Positions 1 through 8,158 of a DNA stretch of 64,000 bases are shown here, in pieces (position 1 is the stretch's first letter; each line of letters starts with the position of its first letter). The notes under the pieces were generated by a model, which saw nothing but the letters and a program-made list of their open reading frames with translations, was not told the origin of the DNA and searched no databases. The position numbers and the translations under genes are program-made. This stretch comes from an uncultured Eubacterium sp. (GTDB lineage: Bacteria; Bacillota; Clostridia; Oscillospirales; Acutalibacteraceae): positions 238,220-302,219 of the forward strand of contig NZ_CAKTGT010000002.1 in assembly GCF_934561735.1 (NCBI RefSeq), given 5' to 3'.

Positions 1-137
1 GTTACAGCCGCACAGATAAGATAAGTCTTGTATTCCGATTCGTGATAAATTAATCCGACGAAACAAGGCAAAAGCAAAAGTGCGCCCTCTAAAATCAGCA
101 CATAGCCCAAAATTTTTCTTATAATAGAACCGTTCAT
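1..137 (-). CDS. trkH: TrkH-family potassium transporter, N-terminal part (cut by window edge)
   Basis: The first 45 residues are visible; the gene continues beyond base 1. They begin MNGSIIRKILGYVL and form a hydrophobic first membrane segment followed by LIYHE, the usual opening of TrkH/KtrB potassium-translocating subunits. It starts 11 bases after the stop of trkA and runs in the same direction, the common trkA-trkH order. TrkH forms the membrane pore and TrkA is its cytoplasmic NAD(H)-binding regulator. The family call rests on a short fragment plus the neighbour. Confidence 0.75.
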   Translation of the reverse strand, partial: MNGSIIRKILGYVLILEGALLLLPCFVGLIYHESEYKTYLICAAV

Positions 138-148
138 ATATGTTATCC

Positions 149-1543
149 TTATGCAAGAATATTACTTATATCATTAAAGCCCGAGTGAGTGGTAACAATC
201 ATAACGCTGTCACCGGGCAAAATACAGTCCTGACCGGACGGAATGATAACCTTACCTCTTCTGAAAATAAAGCAGATAAGAAGATTATCTTTAAGTTTAA
301 GTTTCATAATAGGCGTGTTGGTCACTTTTGACTCTTTGTCTATTTTAAATTCGACCGCCTCAACTCTGTGGTCAAACAAATGATAAAGGGTTTCTACATT
401 TGAACCCTTTGAAGCGTTTTTTGCTCTGACATAAGCAATAATAGCCTCACTTGTTATGTAACGAGGATAGATAACCGAGCCTATATCAAGATTATTGATA
501 GCGTCCTTAAACCTGATTTTATTAATCTTTGTAACAAGCTTTGCATTTGAAAACTGTTTTGCATGAACAGTAAGAAGAATGTTTTCTTCATCCGAACCTG
601 TGAGAGTTACAAAAGACTCGGCACTTTGTATGCCCTCTTCGTTAAGTAAATCCTCATCAACGCCGTTGCCGTTGATAACAACAACCTTTGGGAGCATGGT
701 TGCAAGTTCTTCGCATCTTTCCTTATCTTTATCAATAACGCAAACATCAATGCCGTTATCCGAAAGGCGTTTTGCAAGATAATACCCTGCGTCACCGCCG
801 CCGATAATCATAGTATTTTTTACCTTATTGGTTTTAAAACCGATATGTTTAAAGAAGTCCGAAACCTTTTTTGCCGGAGCAACAAACGAAATCATATCCC
901 CTGCTTTAAGTTCGAAATCACCTGTTGGAATGTATATCTGCTTATTTCTTTCAACGCCGCAAATAAGGACATCGTTTGTGCTTTTACCGAGTTGTGCAAG
1001 GGTCATACCGTCAAGTATATTACCGTGCGGTATTCTGATTTTTACAAGGTCTGCTTTGCCGTGAGCAAATGAGGTAACCTCAAGAGCGGTAGGCAGGCAA
1101 AGAATTTTGTATATTTCTCGTGAAGCTTCATATTCGGGATTTACAATCATTGCAAGACCGAGTTTGTCCTTGATATGATTAAGTTCGTGCGAATATTCGG
1201 GATTACGAACCTTTGCGATAGTTGCACAGTGACCCACACGGGAAGCGACAGTACAGCAAAGAAGATTAAGTTCGTCCGAATCCGTTACGGCAATGATAAG
1301 GTCGGCATCTATAATACCGGCGTCCTTTTGAACGCTGAATGACGCACCGTTGCCTACAACCCCCATAACATCATACATATCCGTTATTTTTTGCACCTTT
1401 TGAGGAGAGGTATCAACAACGGTAATGTCGTGGTTTTCAAGCACAAGCTGTTCAACAAGAGCAGTGCCTACAACCCCGCAACCGACAATAATAATATTAA
1501 GACCCGTTGCTTCTTTTAATCGTTTACCCAAGAATCCCATCAT
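149..1543 (-). CDS. trkA: Trk potassium uptake regulator TrkA
   Basis: 464 residues with the full-length TrkA layout: two RCK-N Rossmann domains, each followed by an RCK-C domain. The first nucleotide-binding loop reads GCGVVG near residue 21 and ends in the acidic VVD; the second reads GGGDAG near residue 245. The protein binds NAD(H) or ATP and gates TrkH on the inner face of the membrane. The start has a short extension (MMGFLGKRLKEATGL) before the usual LNIIIVGCG opening, but no start codon lies at that point. An AAAGGTG ribosome site sits just before the double ATG, supporting the chosen start. trkH follows after 11 bases. Confidence 0.93.
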   Translation of the reverse strand: MMGFLGKRLKEATGLNIIIVGCGVVGTALVEQLVLENHDITVVDTSPQKVQKITDMYDVMGVVGNGASFSVQKDAGIIDADLIIAVTDSDELNLLCCTVASRVGHCATIAKVRNPEYSHELNHIKDKLGLAMIVNPEYEASREIYKILCLPTALEVTSFAHGKADLVKIRIPHGNILDGMTLAQLGKSTNDVLICGVERNKQIYIPTGDFELKAGDMISFVAPAKKVSDFFKHIGFKTNKVKNTMIIGGGDAGYYLAKRLSDNGIDVCVIDKDKERCEELATMLPKVVVINGNGVDEDLLNEEGIQSAESFVTLTGSDEENILLTVHAKQFSNAKLVTKINKIRFKDAINNLDIGSVIYPRYITSEAIIAYVRAKNASKGSNVETLYHLFDHRVEAVEFKIDKESKVTNTPIMKLKLKDNLLICFIFRRGKVIIPSGQDCILPGDSVMIVTTHSGFNDISNILA

Positions 1544-1607
1544 TTCACCTTTAAATAACTAAATAATCCAGTGCTAATATACCACTAAAAGCCGACAAAT
1601 ACAAGAG

Positions 1608-3077
1608 TTACATTATAACTCCGTCCTTAAAAACAGATATATCACGATAATTGTTCAATTCGTTTTTTGTCTTTTCGCCGTTAAGAACGGCAACAAGCTT
1701 ATTTTGAAGTTCATCGGCAAGAACATCAAAATCTGTTCCGTCAATAAGTTCTCCGGCGTTAAAATCAATCCAATTACTTTTTCTTTCAAAAAGTGCAGAA
1801 TTGGAAGAAATTTTGATTGTAGGCACAGCCGCACCGAGCGAAGTGCCTCTGCCCGTTGTGAATAAAATAACCTGACATCCTGCACAAACAAGATTTGTTA
1901 CCGACACAATATCGTTGCCCGGACCGGTCAAAAGATTAAGTCCGTTTTTATATGCACTCTCGCCGTACTTCAAAACATCGGTTACTATGCTTTTACCGCC
2001 TTTTTGAACACAACCGAGTGATTTTTCTTCAAGGGTGGTTATACCGCCGTCGTGATTGCCCGGTGACGGATTTTCATAGCACACAACACCGTGGGAATAA
2101 AAATAATCCTTAAACCCGTTTATCATATCAACTTGTTTATTGAAAACGGCTTCGTTTTCGCTTCGTTCCATCAGGATTTGTTCTGCACCGAACATCTCGG
2201 GAACTTCGGTAAGAATCGTTGTTGCACCGTATGAGGTAAGGCGGTCGTTTATTATTCCGCAAAGTGCGTTTGCAGTAATGCCCGAAAAAGCATCCGAACC
2301 GCCGCATTTATAGCCTACAACAAGTTTGTCAATATTTACAGGATGCCTTTTATCGTTTTTAATCGTATTATATATTTCATTAACAAGCCTTGTTCCCTCT
2401 TCAATTTCGTCGGGAACATCTTGGCAAACCATAAATTTTACACGGTTTTCATCAACATCGCCGAGATATTCTTTGAAAACGCTCAAATCTGTGTTTTCGC
2501 ATCCGAGAGAAACAATAAGCACACCGCCTGCATTCGGATGATGAGCGAGAGCGGCAAGAATTTTTCGAGTATTTTCCTGGTCGTCACCGAGTTGACTGCA
2601 ACCGAATTGATGTGTAAAAGCATACACGCCGTCACAGCCTTTGCCGATATTTGAAAAGCGTTTTTCAAGTTCGGCAGCTGTTTTATTTACGCAACCTACC
2701 GTAGGGATAATCCAAATTTCATTTCTTATACCGACCCTGCCGTCTGCTCTGACATATCCGTTAAAAGTGAGGTCGCTTTTTTTAGGCAAATATTCATTGT
2801 TATGCGAAAAGGAATATTCGAGTTTATCGGACAAGTTGGTTTTAAGATTGTGTGAGTGAATATAGTTTCCTTTTTTTAAATCACAATCAACATGACCTAT
2901 CGGATAACCGTATTTGATTACATCATCCCCTGCTTTTATATCTTCAAGCAAAACCTTATGAGCAAAAGGAATATCATCAAGGACGGTCAAATCATTTTCT
3001 ATATAGCCGGCTTTAATATCTTCAAGTGCAACGGCAACATTATCCGCCTCGTTAATTTTGATAAATTTAGATTTCAT
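1608..3077 (-). CDS. uxaA: Altronate dehydratase (UxaA family)
   Basis: About 489 residues. An N-terminal SAF-type domain (residues 1-75, with NVAVALEDIKAG) precedes the large UxaA catalytic domain, which carries GYVRADGRVGIRNE, GCSQLG and SLGCEN. The enzyme dehydrates D-altronate to 2-keto-3-deoxygluconate in galacturonate catabolism. A longer open frame reaches 3098, but the ATG at 3077 is preceded by GAGGAA at good spacing, so 3077 is taken as the start. It overlaps the end of uxaB by 11 bases, so the two are probably translationally coupled. Direct assignment to altronate rather than a related sugar acid leans on the uxaB neighbour. Confidence 0.9.
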   Translation of the reverse strand: MKSKFIKINEADNVAVALEDIKAGYIENDLTVLDDIPFAHKVLLEDIKAGDDVIKYGYPIGHVDCDLKKGNYIHSHNLKTNLSDKLEYSFSHNNEYLPKKSDLTFNGYVRADGRVGIRNEIWIIPTVGCVNKTAAELEKRFSNIGKGCDGVYAFTHQFGCSQLGDDQENTRKILAALAHHPNAGGVLIVSLGCENTDLSVFKEYLGDVDENRVKFMVCQDVPDEIEEGTRLVNEIYNTIKNDKRHPVNIDKLVVGYKCGGSDAFSGITANALCGIINDRLTSYGATTILTEVPEMFGAEQILMERSENEAVFNKQVDMINGFKDYFYSHGVVCYENPSPGNHDGGITTLEEKSLGCVQKGGKSIVTDVLKYGESAYKNGLNLLTGPGNDIVSVTNLVCAGCQVILFTTGRGTSLGAAVPTIKISSNSALFERKSNWIDFNAGELIDGTDFDVLADELQNKLVAVLNGEKTKNELNNYRDISVFKDGVIM

Positions 3078-4344
3078 TGTAGAATTCCTCAACAACATTT
3101 TTCATATCAGGAAATTCGGTTAACTTTACACCCCAAAAATCGGTATTGTCAAGCACATCGGATATACTCGGCTTGCCCTCAAAGAACGAAAGTACGGTTT
3201 CGCTGTCGTGCACTTCGTATTCTCTTGCACTTTTGTGATTGTAAAAAGCGATAAGATAAGCAAGCGATTTTGAAAGATTTAGCGGAGCGGTGCCGTTGAT
3301 TTTTGCATAATCAAGGATTGACGGCAAAACTCTTGCTTTAAACTTTGCAACCGAATTAAGCGAAATATCAAGAAGCTTATGGTCAATAAACGGATTATTG
3401 AATCTTTCCAAAACACTGTTTGCGTATTCCTCAAGAACAGCTTTATCAAGCGGAATTGTAGGATAAATTTCCTCCAAAATATTAGAAATGTATGACTTAA
3501 AATAATCGTCATTTACCAGATCACGAACAATGTCAAAGCCTTTGAGATAAGCACCCAAGACGGTTGATGTGTGGACACCGTTAAGTATACGCACCTTACG
3601 GGTTCTGTACTTAGCAATATTATCGGTAAACACAACCGTATCGTCATTAAAAGGCAACACGAGTTTTGAGTAATCGTCTGCATCTATAATAAATAATCTG
3701 TAAGGCTCACAGGTCACACTGCAAGGGTCAGTATCGGCTTGATTGTGACCGGTTACGATTCGGTCAACAAGTGTGTTACAAAAATGACATTTTGTATTAA
3801 CATAATCCGTAAAATCCTCGTCGAAGCCCCAATACTTTGCATATTTAAGTATACAGTTTTTAAGTTCAATACCGTTATCTTCTATAAGCTCAACAGGCAA
3901 AAACACCAAGTCGCCTTTATTTTGCTTATATCTATGATAAAGCATATAAGCAATTTTACCCGGGAACGAAACATTCGGAAAATCGGAATATTCATCTGTT
4001 TCAACAAACGCAATTCCGGCTTCGGTTGTGTTGGAAACAACAATTTGAAGTTCATCACTGCAAAAAGTATCAACAAGCCTGTCCGTTTCGATAATGGTAT
4101 CAATACAATCTGACACACAAGTGATACAGCGTCTGTCATCAATAACTTTGCCGTTAATTCTGCCTCTGTGAATAATATCATAAATCCTGTTTTGCCCGTT
4201 CAAAGCGTTGATGACTTTGTTATTTGTTCTCGGCTGACATATTGCCACCGAACCTTTATATCCGCCATCACAAGCGTTTTGTATGTATTCTTCAACAAAG
4301 GCACGCAAAAAATTGCCTTCACCGATTTGGAGTATTGTTGCCAT
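3067..4344 (-). CDS. uxaB: Tagaturonate reductase (UxaB-like, mannitol dehydrogenase family)
   Basis: 425 residues of the long-chain mannitol dehydrogenase family. The N-terminal nucleotide-binding opening is IGEGNFLRAF; the catalytic region contains VRILNGVHTSTVLGAYL, with the conserved Lys upstream and the NGxHT signature. It would reduce tagaturonate to altronate with NADH, feeding UxaA. It is about 55 residues shorter than the roughly 480-residue E. coli or B. subtilis enzymes. It lies between dut (11-base gap) and uxaA (11-base overlap). No uxaC isomerase is in the window. Fructuronate reductase is an alternative substrate assignment. Confidence 0.86.
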   Translation of the reverse strand: MATILQIGEGNFLRAFVEEYIQNACDGGYKGSVAICQPRTNNKVINALNGQNRIYDIIHRGRINGKVIDDRRCITCVSDCIDTIIETDRLVDTFCSDELQIVVSNTTEAGIAFVETDEYSDFPNVSFPGKIAYMLYHRYKQNKGDLVFLPVELIEDNGIELKNCILKYAKYWGFDEDFTDYVNTKCHFCNTLVDRIVTGHNQADTDPCSVTCEPYRLFIIDADDYSKLVLPFNDDTVVFTDNIAKYRTRKVRILNGVHTSTVLGAYLKGFDIVRDLVNDDYFKSYISNILEEIYPTIPLDKAVLEEYANSVLERFNNPFIDHKLLDISLNSVAKFKARVLPSILDYAKINGTAPLNLSKSLAYLIAFYNHKSAREYEVHDSETVLSFFEGKPSISDVLDNTDFWGVKLTEFPDMKNVVEEFYNEI

Positions 4345-4355
4345 AATATGCCTTC

Positions 4356-4865
4356 TTATTTTGTTGTTGAGCCAAAGCCGCCGTCACGAATACCGTCGGC
4401 ATCATCCGACATTGTAATGCCGAACTGAGTAAAAATACCCTGCGAAAATCCATCGCCTGCCGATACGGTAACGCTGTGACCGTCATCGTGAGCGGTGCAG
4501 GAAAGTTTAATCATAATATGGCCTTCGTTTGAAGAGTTATAATAATCGGCGTCAATTATGCCGACTGTGTTATCAAGTCCGACTCTGTGCTTAAATCCGA
4601 GACCCGAACGAGGAAAAATGCTGAGCACCCATCCGTCATTGATTTTTGCACGGATACCGGTAGGAATAAGGGTAGAGTTACCTGTTTTGATTGTTATATC
4701 GGCCGGTGCAAAGAAATCGTATCCTGCCGAGCCGACTGTTGCACGAACAGGAAGTTTGATACTGTCATAGATTGATTTTACATTTTCTGTTTCGGGATAT
4801 ACCTTGAGCCAGTCCTTTTCAAATTGTTCAAAGCTGACTTTTTCAAATTCGGCAATTCTTTGCAT
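4356..4865 (-). CDS. dut: dUTP diphosphatase (trimeric dUTPase)
   Basis: 169 residues. All five trimeric-dUTPase motifs are visible in order: SAGYDF, PRSGLGFKHRVGL, VGIIDADYYN, GDGFSQGIFTQF and the C-terminal RDGGFGSTTK that closes over the nucleotide. The enzyme hydrolyses dUTP to dUMP and pyrophosphate. There is an N-terminal extension of about 45 residues before motif 1 compared with minimal dUTPases, and motif 2 has GLG where SSLA is usual. It sits inside a sugar-acid operon with gaps of 11 and 15 bases, an unexpected place for a housekeeping enzyme. Confidence 0.94.
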   Translation of the reverse strand: MQRIAEFEKVSFEQFEKDWLKVYPETENVKSIYDSIKLPVRATVGSAGYDFFAPADITIKTGNSTLIPTGIRAKINDGWVLSIFPRSGLGFKHRVGLDNTVGIIDADYYNSSNEGHIMIKLSCTAHDDGHSVTVSAGDGFSQGIFTQFGITMSDDADGIRDGGFGSTTK

Positions 4866-4880
4866 AATTATTTCCTCGTT

Positions 4881-5138
4881 TCACCATTTTTTATCATCAA
4901 AATTCGGGCAATCCTTGTTTTTCAGAATTGCACGAACTTCTACATAACAGCCGCATTTCAGGCACATACCCGAAATCAAGCTGTCGCATTTTTTACACAT
5001 AGACAAACGATGATTATATACCTCATCGCTCACCTTTTCCGAAGCATCTATTGTTTGGATATAATCTTGGATTTGACTGTATGTCACATTTTGACCTGCT
5101 TCAAAAAGCAAACATCTTTTGCAATTATTATCCATCAC
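4881..5138 (-). CDS. Small cysteine-rich protein, DUF6171-like
   Basis: 85 residues (or 84 from the second Met). Seven cysteines are arranged CKRC, then CKKC, CLKCGC and a final C near the end, a pattern that suggests one or two metal sites (zinc, or possibly an iron-sulfur centre). The layout, including the acidic helix between the first and second Cys pairs, resembles the DUF6171 family, whose function is unknown. Its start overlaps the stop of the arabinofuranosidase gene by 4 bases and dut follows after 15 bases, so it is co-transcribed. The family name is from memory and was not searched. Confidence 0.72.
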   Translation of the reverse strand: MMDNNCKRCLLFEAGQNVTYSQIQDYIQTIDASEKVSDEVYNHRLSMCKKCDSLISGMCLKCGCYVEVRAILKNKDCPNFDDKKW

Positions 5139-6622
5139 TTATTAATAACAAATTTAACCACACTACAAGCAGGAATTGTAGCAGTAAAGCCGTCTTTGAG
5201 TTTTCTGAAATCGGTAAAATCCACGGTTTTTACATTGTCTGCGTTGTCAAAGTCATTCTTTTGATGACATTCGCCGGTTAAAATTTCTGCAGTAATGCTT
5301 TCAACCTTTGTATCTGCAATTTGACATTTAATCTTTGCAGACTTGGTTGACGAATTGTTTGTTATCGTTGAATAAATCGTACCGTTTTCATCAACTGAAG
5401 CAGATTCGCAAAGCTGAGGAAAATCCTTGTTATCATTAGGTGAATTTACAAGCGGTGTGGTGATATATGAACCCACAAGAGTATTTTCCTGATGTTCCTT
5501 ATACATCTTGAAAACATAATAGGTAGGCGTTTTAATCATTTTTTCACCGTCTGTGAGAATAACCGACTGAAGCACATTAACGGTTTGGGCAATATTAGCC
5601 ATCATAAGTCTGTCGGCATGCTTGTTGAAAATATTGAGAGTAAGACCTGCAACAATAGCGTCACGCATAGTATTTTGCTGATACAAAAAGCCCGGATTTG
5701 TACCCTCCTCAACATCATACCAAGTGCCCCACTCATCAACGATAAGTTTAACCCAGCGTTGAGGATTGATACTGTCCATCATTGCAAGATGATTGGTAAT
5801 AAGTTCTTCCATTCTGTAAGCCTTGCAAATTGTTGAATCATATTCTTTTTTATCAAACACCGTTGCAGAGCCTTTATGATTCCATTGACCGGTAGGAATA
5901 GTGTAATAGTGAAGCGAAATACCGTTTGCATGGTGCTTAACCTTGTCCATAACCTCTTTTGTCCAATGATAATCATCAACATTAGGTCCGCAGGCAATAC
6001 GGGAAATATGCTTATTGGAATCATAATCACGGCAATATGTATTATAACGCTTAAAAAGGCAACCGTAATATTCCGGGTCCATATTTCCGCCGCAACCCCA
6101 AGATTCGTTGCCGACACCGAAATATTTAAGATCAAACGGCTTTTCACTGCCGTTTTTCTTGCGAAGTTCAGCCATAGGAGAAACACCGTCAAATGTCATA
6201 TATTCTACCCATTCGCTCATTTCACGAACAGAACCTGAGCCGACATTGCCGTTGACATAGGTATCACAACCGAGTTGACGGCAAAGTTCAAAATATTCGT
6301 GAGTGCCGAATGAATTATCTTCAACAACTCCGCCCCAGTGGGTATTAATCATTTTCTTTCTTTGAGATTTATCACCGATTCCGTCTTTCCAATGGTATTC
6401 ATCGGCAAAGCAACCGCCCGGCCAACGAAGAACGGGAATGCCCATATCCTTGAGTGCCTCTACCACATCACATCTCATACCGTTTACATTTGGGATTTTT
6501 GAGTTTTCACCCACATAAATGCCCTCATAGATACATCTGCCGAGATGTTCGGAAAAATGGCCGTACAAATCTTTATTGATTTTTGCGATTTTTTGGTTTG
6601 GATTGATAAGATACTTTTCCAT
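5135..6622 (-). CDS. abfA: Alpha-L-arabinofuranosidase, GH51
   Basis: 495 residues without a signal peptide, so cytoplasmic. The GH51 (beta/alpha)8 barrel shows [17 protein letters not shown], the acid/base glutamate in [10 protein letters not shown] (near residue 173) and the nucleophile glutamate in VDEWGTWYD (near residue 297), followed by the C-terminal beta-sandwich. The enzyme releases terminal L-arabinofuranosyl residues from arabino-oligosaccharides taken up from pectin or arabinoxylan. It is the first gene of the operon running to uxaA, which would handle the galacturonate side of pectin. The 121-base gap upstream separates it from the divergent peptidase gene. Confidence 0.95.
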   Translation of the reverse strand: MEKYLINPNQKIAKINKDLYGHFSEHLGRCIYEGIYVGENSKIPNVNGMRCDVVEALKDMGIPVLRWPGGCFADEYHWKDGIGDKSQRKKMINTHWGGVVEDNSFGTHEYFELCRQLGCDTYVNGNVGSGSVREMSEWVEYMTFDGVSPMAELRKKNGSEKPFDLKYFGVGNESWGCGGNMDPEYYGCLFKRYNTYCRDYDSNKHISRIACGPNVDDYHWTKEVMDKVKHHANGISLHYYTIPTGQWNHKGSATVFDKKEYDSTICKAYRMEELITNHLAMMDSINPQRWVKLIVDEWGTWYDVEEGTNPGFLYQQNTMRDAIVAGLTLNIFNKHADRLMMANIAQTVNVLQSVILTDGEKMIKTPTYYVFKMYKEHQENTLVGSYITTPLVNSPNDNKDFPQLCESASVDENGTIYSTITNNSSTKSAKIKCQIADTKVESITAEILTGECHQKNDFDNADNVKTVDFTDFRKLKDGFTATIPACSVVKFVINK

Positions 6623-6683
6623 ATACTTCTCCTTAAAACTAATTAATAATAAGTTATCATATTAAAAATATAAAGTCAATAAA

Positions 6684-6712
6684 TTGACATAAAATCTTTT
6701 AAGTTTTATAAT
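6684..6712 (+). promoter_or_regulatory. Sigma-A type promoter for the M24 peptidase gene
   Basis: TTGACA (6684-6689) and TATAAT (6707-6712) are both perfect consensus boxes with the optimal 17-base spacing, 32 bases before the ATG. A GAGGTG ribosome site follows. Confidence 0.85.
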
Positions 6713-6743
6713 ACGAATATCATATATTTTATGAGGTGAAAAA

Positions 6744-7817
6744 ATGCAAAATATCGAAAAATGTGTAAATATACTCAAAAGAAAGGGTGCAGATGCACTT
6801 GTTCTCTTAGATGAAGCAAATATGCACTATCTGTGCGGATTTTCTCCGAGCGAAGGAATGGTTATTATTTTGAATAACGGTGACGCCTTTCATCTTGTTG
6901 ATTCAAGATACACCGAAACTGCCGAAAATCACGCAAAGGAAACCGGACTTAAAGTTATTGAGTTTAAGAGAAGCTATTATGAAGAACTTGCGAAAATCAT
7001 AAACGACAGCAAGTCAAAGAGCGTTGTATACGAAAGCGACACAATTTCGCTCAAAGCGTTTGAAAACATCAAAAAGCACTGTAAAGATGCTCAAATGGTT
7101 GAACTCGGCGACTTGCTTATGAGAGAGCGAAACAGAAAAGAAGCCGACGAAATCGTGCTGATGAAAAAAGCAAATCAAATTGCCGAAAAGGCATTTTTGG
7201 AACTTCTTAACCATATTAAGCCGGGCAAAACAGAAAAAGAACTTGCGGCATATTTTGACTATCTTATGGCAAAAGAAGGCTCTGACGGAGTGAGTTTTGA
7301 CACAATTTTACTTGCAGGCGAAAGGACTTCCATGCCTCACGGTGTACCGAGCGAAAACACGGTAAAAGACGGTGAATTTGTTTTGTTTGACTTTGGTGCA
7401 ACATACCAAGGTTATCACAGCGATATGACAAGGACCGTTGCAGTTGGCAGTGCAAGTGACGAGATGAAAGAAATGTACGATTTGGTACTCAAAGCTCAGC
7501 TTGCCGGCATAAAGGCACTCAACGCAGGCGTTAAGTGTGCCGATGTCTACAAAGCGGCATATGATGTGCTTAACGAAAAGGATATGGCACAATACTTCAG
7601 GCACGGACTCGGACACGGTGTAGGGCTTGAAATTCACGAAGGATTCAACGCTTCACCAAGAAGTAAAGACACTTATGAAGTAGGTAATGTTACATCCATT
7701 GAACCGGGAATTTACATTCCAAACAAGTTTGGAATAAGAATTGAAGATGTTTGCTATCTTGCTCCGAGGGGCAGAGAAAACCTGTCTAATGTTACCAAAT
7801 CATTAATAATTCTATAA
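6744..7817 (+). CDS. Xaa-Pro aminopeptidase (M24B family)
   Basis: 357 residues, the normal length for bacterial Xaa-Pro peptidases. An N-terminal creatinase-like domain (residues 1-125) is followed by the pita-bread catalytic domain. All metal ligands are visible: Asp in LFDFGATYQG and in SDMTRT, His in HGLGHGVGLEIHE, Glu in SIEPGIYIP and Glu in GIRIEDV. It binds two Mn2+ or Co2+ ions and removes the residue before proline from peptides, or cleaves X-Pro dipeptides. It appears to be a single-gene unit with its own consensus promoter. PepP and PepQ subtypes cannot be told apart from the motifs alone. Confidence 0.92.
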   Translation: MQNIEKCVNILKRKGADALVLLDEANMHYLCGFSPSEGMVIILNNGDAFHLVDSRYTETAENHAKETGLKVIEFKRSYYEELAKIINDSKSKSVVYESDTISLKAFENIKKHCKDAQMVELGDLLMRERNRKEADEIVLMKKANQIAEKAFLELLNHIKPGKTEKELAAYFDYLMAKEGSDGVSFDTILLAGERTSMPHGVPSENTVKDGEFVLFDFGATYQGYHSDMTRTVAVGSASDEMKEMYDLVLKAQLAGIKALNAGVKCADVYKAAYDVLNEKDMAQYFRHGLGHGVGLEIHEGFNASPRSKDTYEVGNVTSIEPGIYIPNKFGIRIEDVCYLAPRGRENLSNVTKSLIIL

Positions 7818-7834
7818 ACAAACTGTTAATTCGA

Positions 7835-7863
7835 TTGACATTTACTTTTCTTTGTGGTAAATA
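7835..7863 (+). promoter_or_regulatory. Probable promoter of the glmS ribozyme-glmS transcript
   Basis: TTGACA (7835-7840) is a perfect -35 box. At 17 bases lies TAAATA, a weak -10 match. It is placed about 100 bases before the ribozyme cleavage site, which leaves a 5' leader containing the CGGCTG/CAGCCG hairpin at 7943-7960. Confidence 0.5.
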
Positions 7864-7965
7864 GTATTTATCCGTGAGGATAGCACCTTGAAAATTTAAT
7901 GCGTGATAATTTTGCACTTAATTATTGATGATATAAAACTGTCGGCTGTGATTTCAGCCGCAGTT

Positions 7966-8101
7966 AGCGCCCGAACCCTATGGGTTGACGAGGAAAAGAG
8001 TTATCGAAATATTCGGCGGATGCTCTTTCGTACGCTTTGGTGCGTAAGAAAAAGGCAAAAACTTCGGCAACGAAGCAACAAATCCTTTTTCACAAAGCGA
8101 T
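7966..8101 (+). ncRNA. glmS ribozyme/riboswitch
   Basis: The conserved core elements of the glucosamine-6-phosphate-activated self-cleaving ribozyme are present in order: AGCGCCCGAAC at the cleavage site, GTTGACGAGG (around 7983), a TTATCGA element (around 8000) and TTCGGCGGATGCTC (around 8011), then two hairpins that close the 3' domain. Cleavage is expected between A7966 and G7967. When GlcN6P accumulates, the ribozyme cuts its own mRNA and the downstream glmS message is degraded. It lies directly before glmS, the classic arrangement. The 3' limit is approximate. Confidence 0.93.
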
Positions 8102-8158
8102 ATTAAGTATAAAATTTTAATTTAATCATACAGTTATAATAAGAAATGAGGAATGATT

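Noticed and set aside
7903..8106. 67-residue plus-strand ORF before glmS
   Set aside because: It lies across the glmS ribozyme core and has no ribosome site; the bases are explained by the ribozyme.
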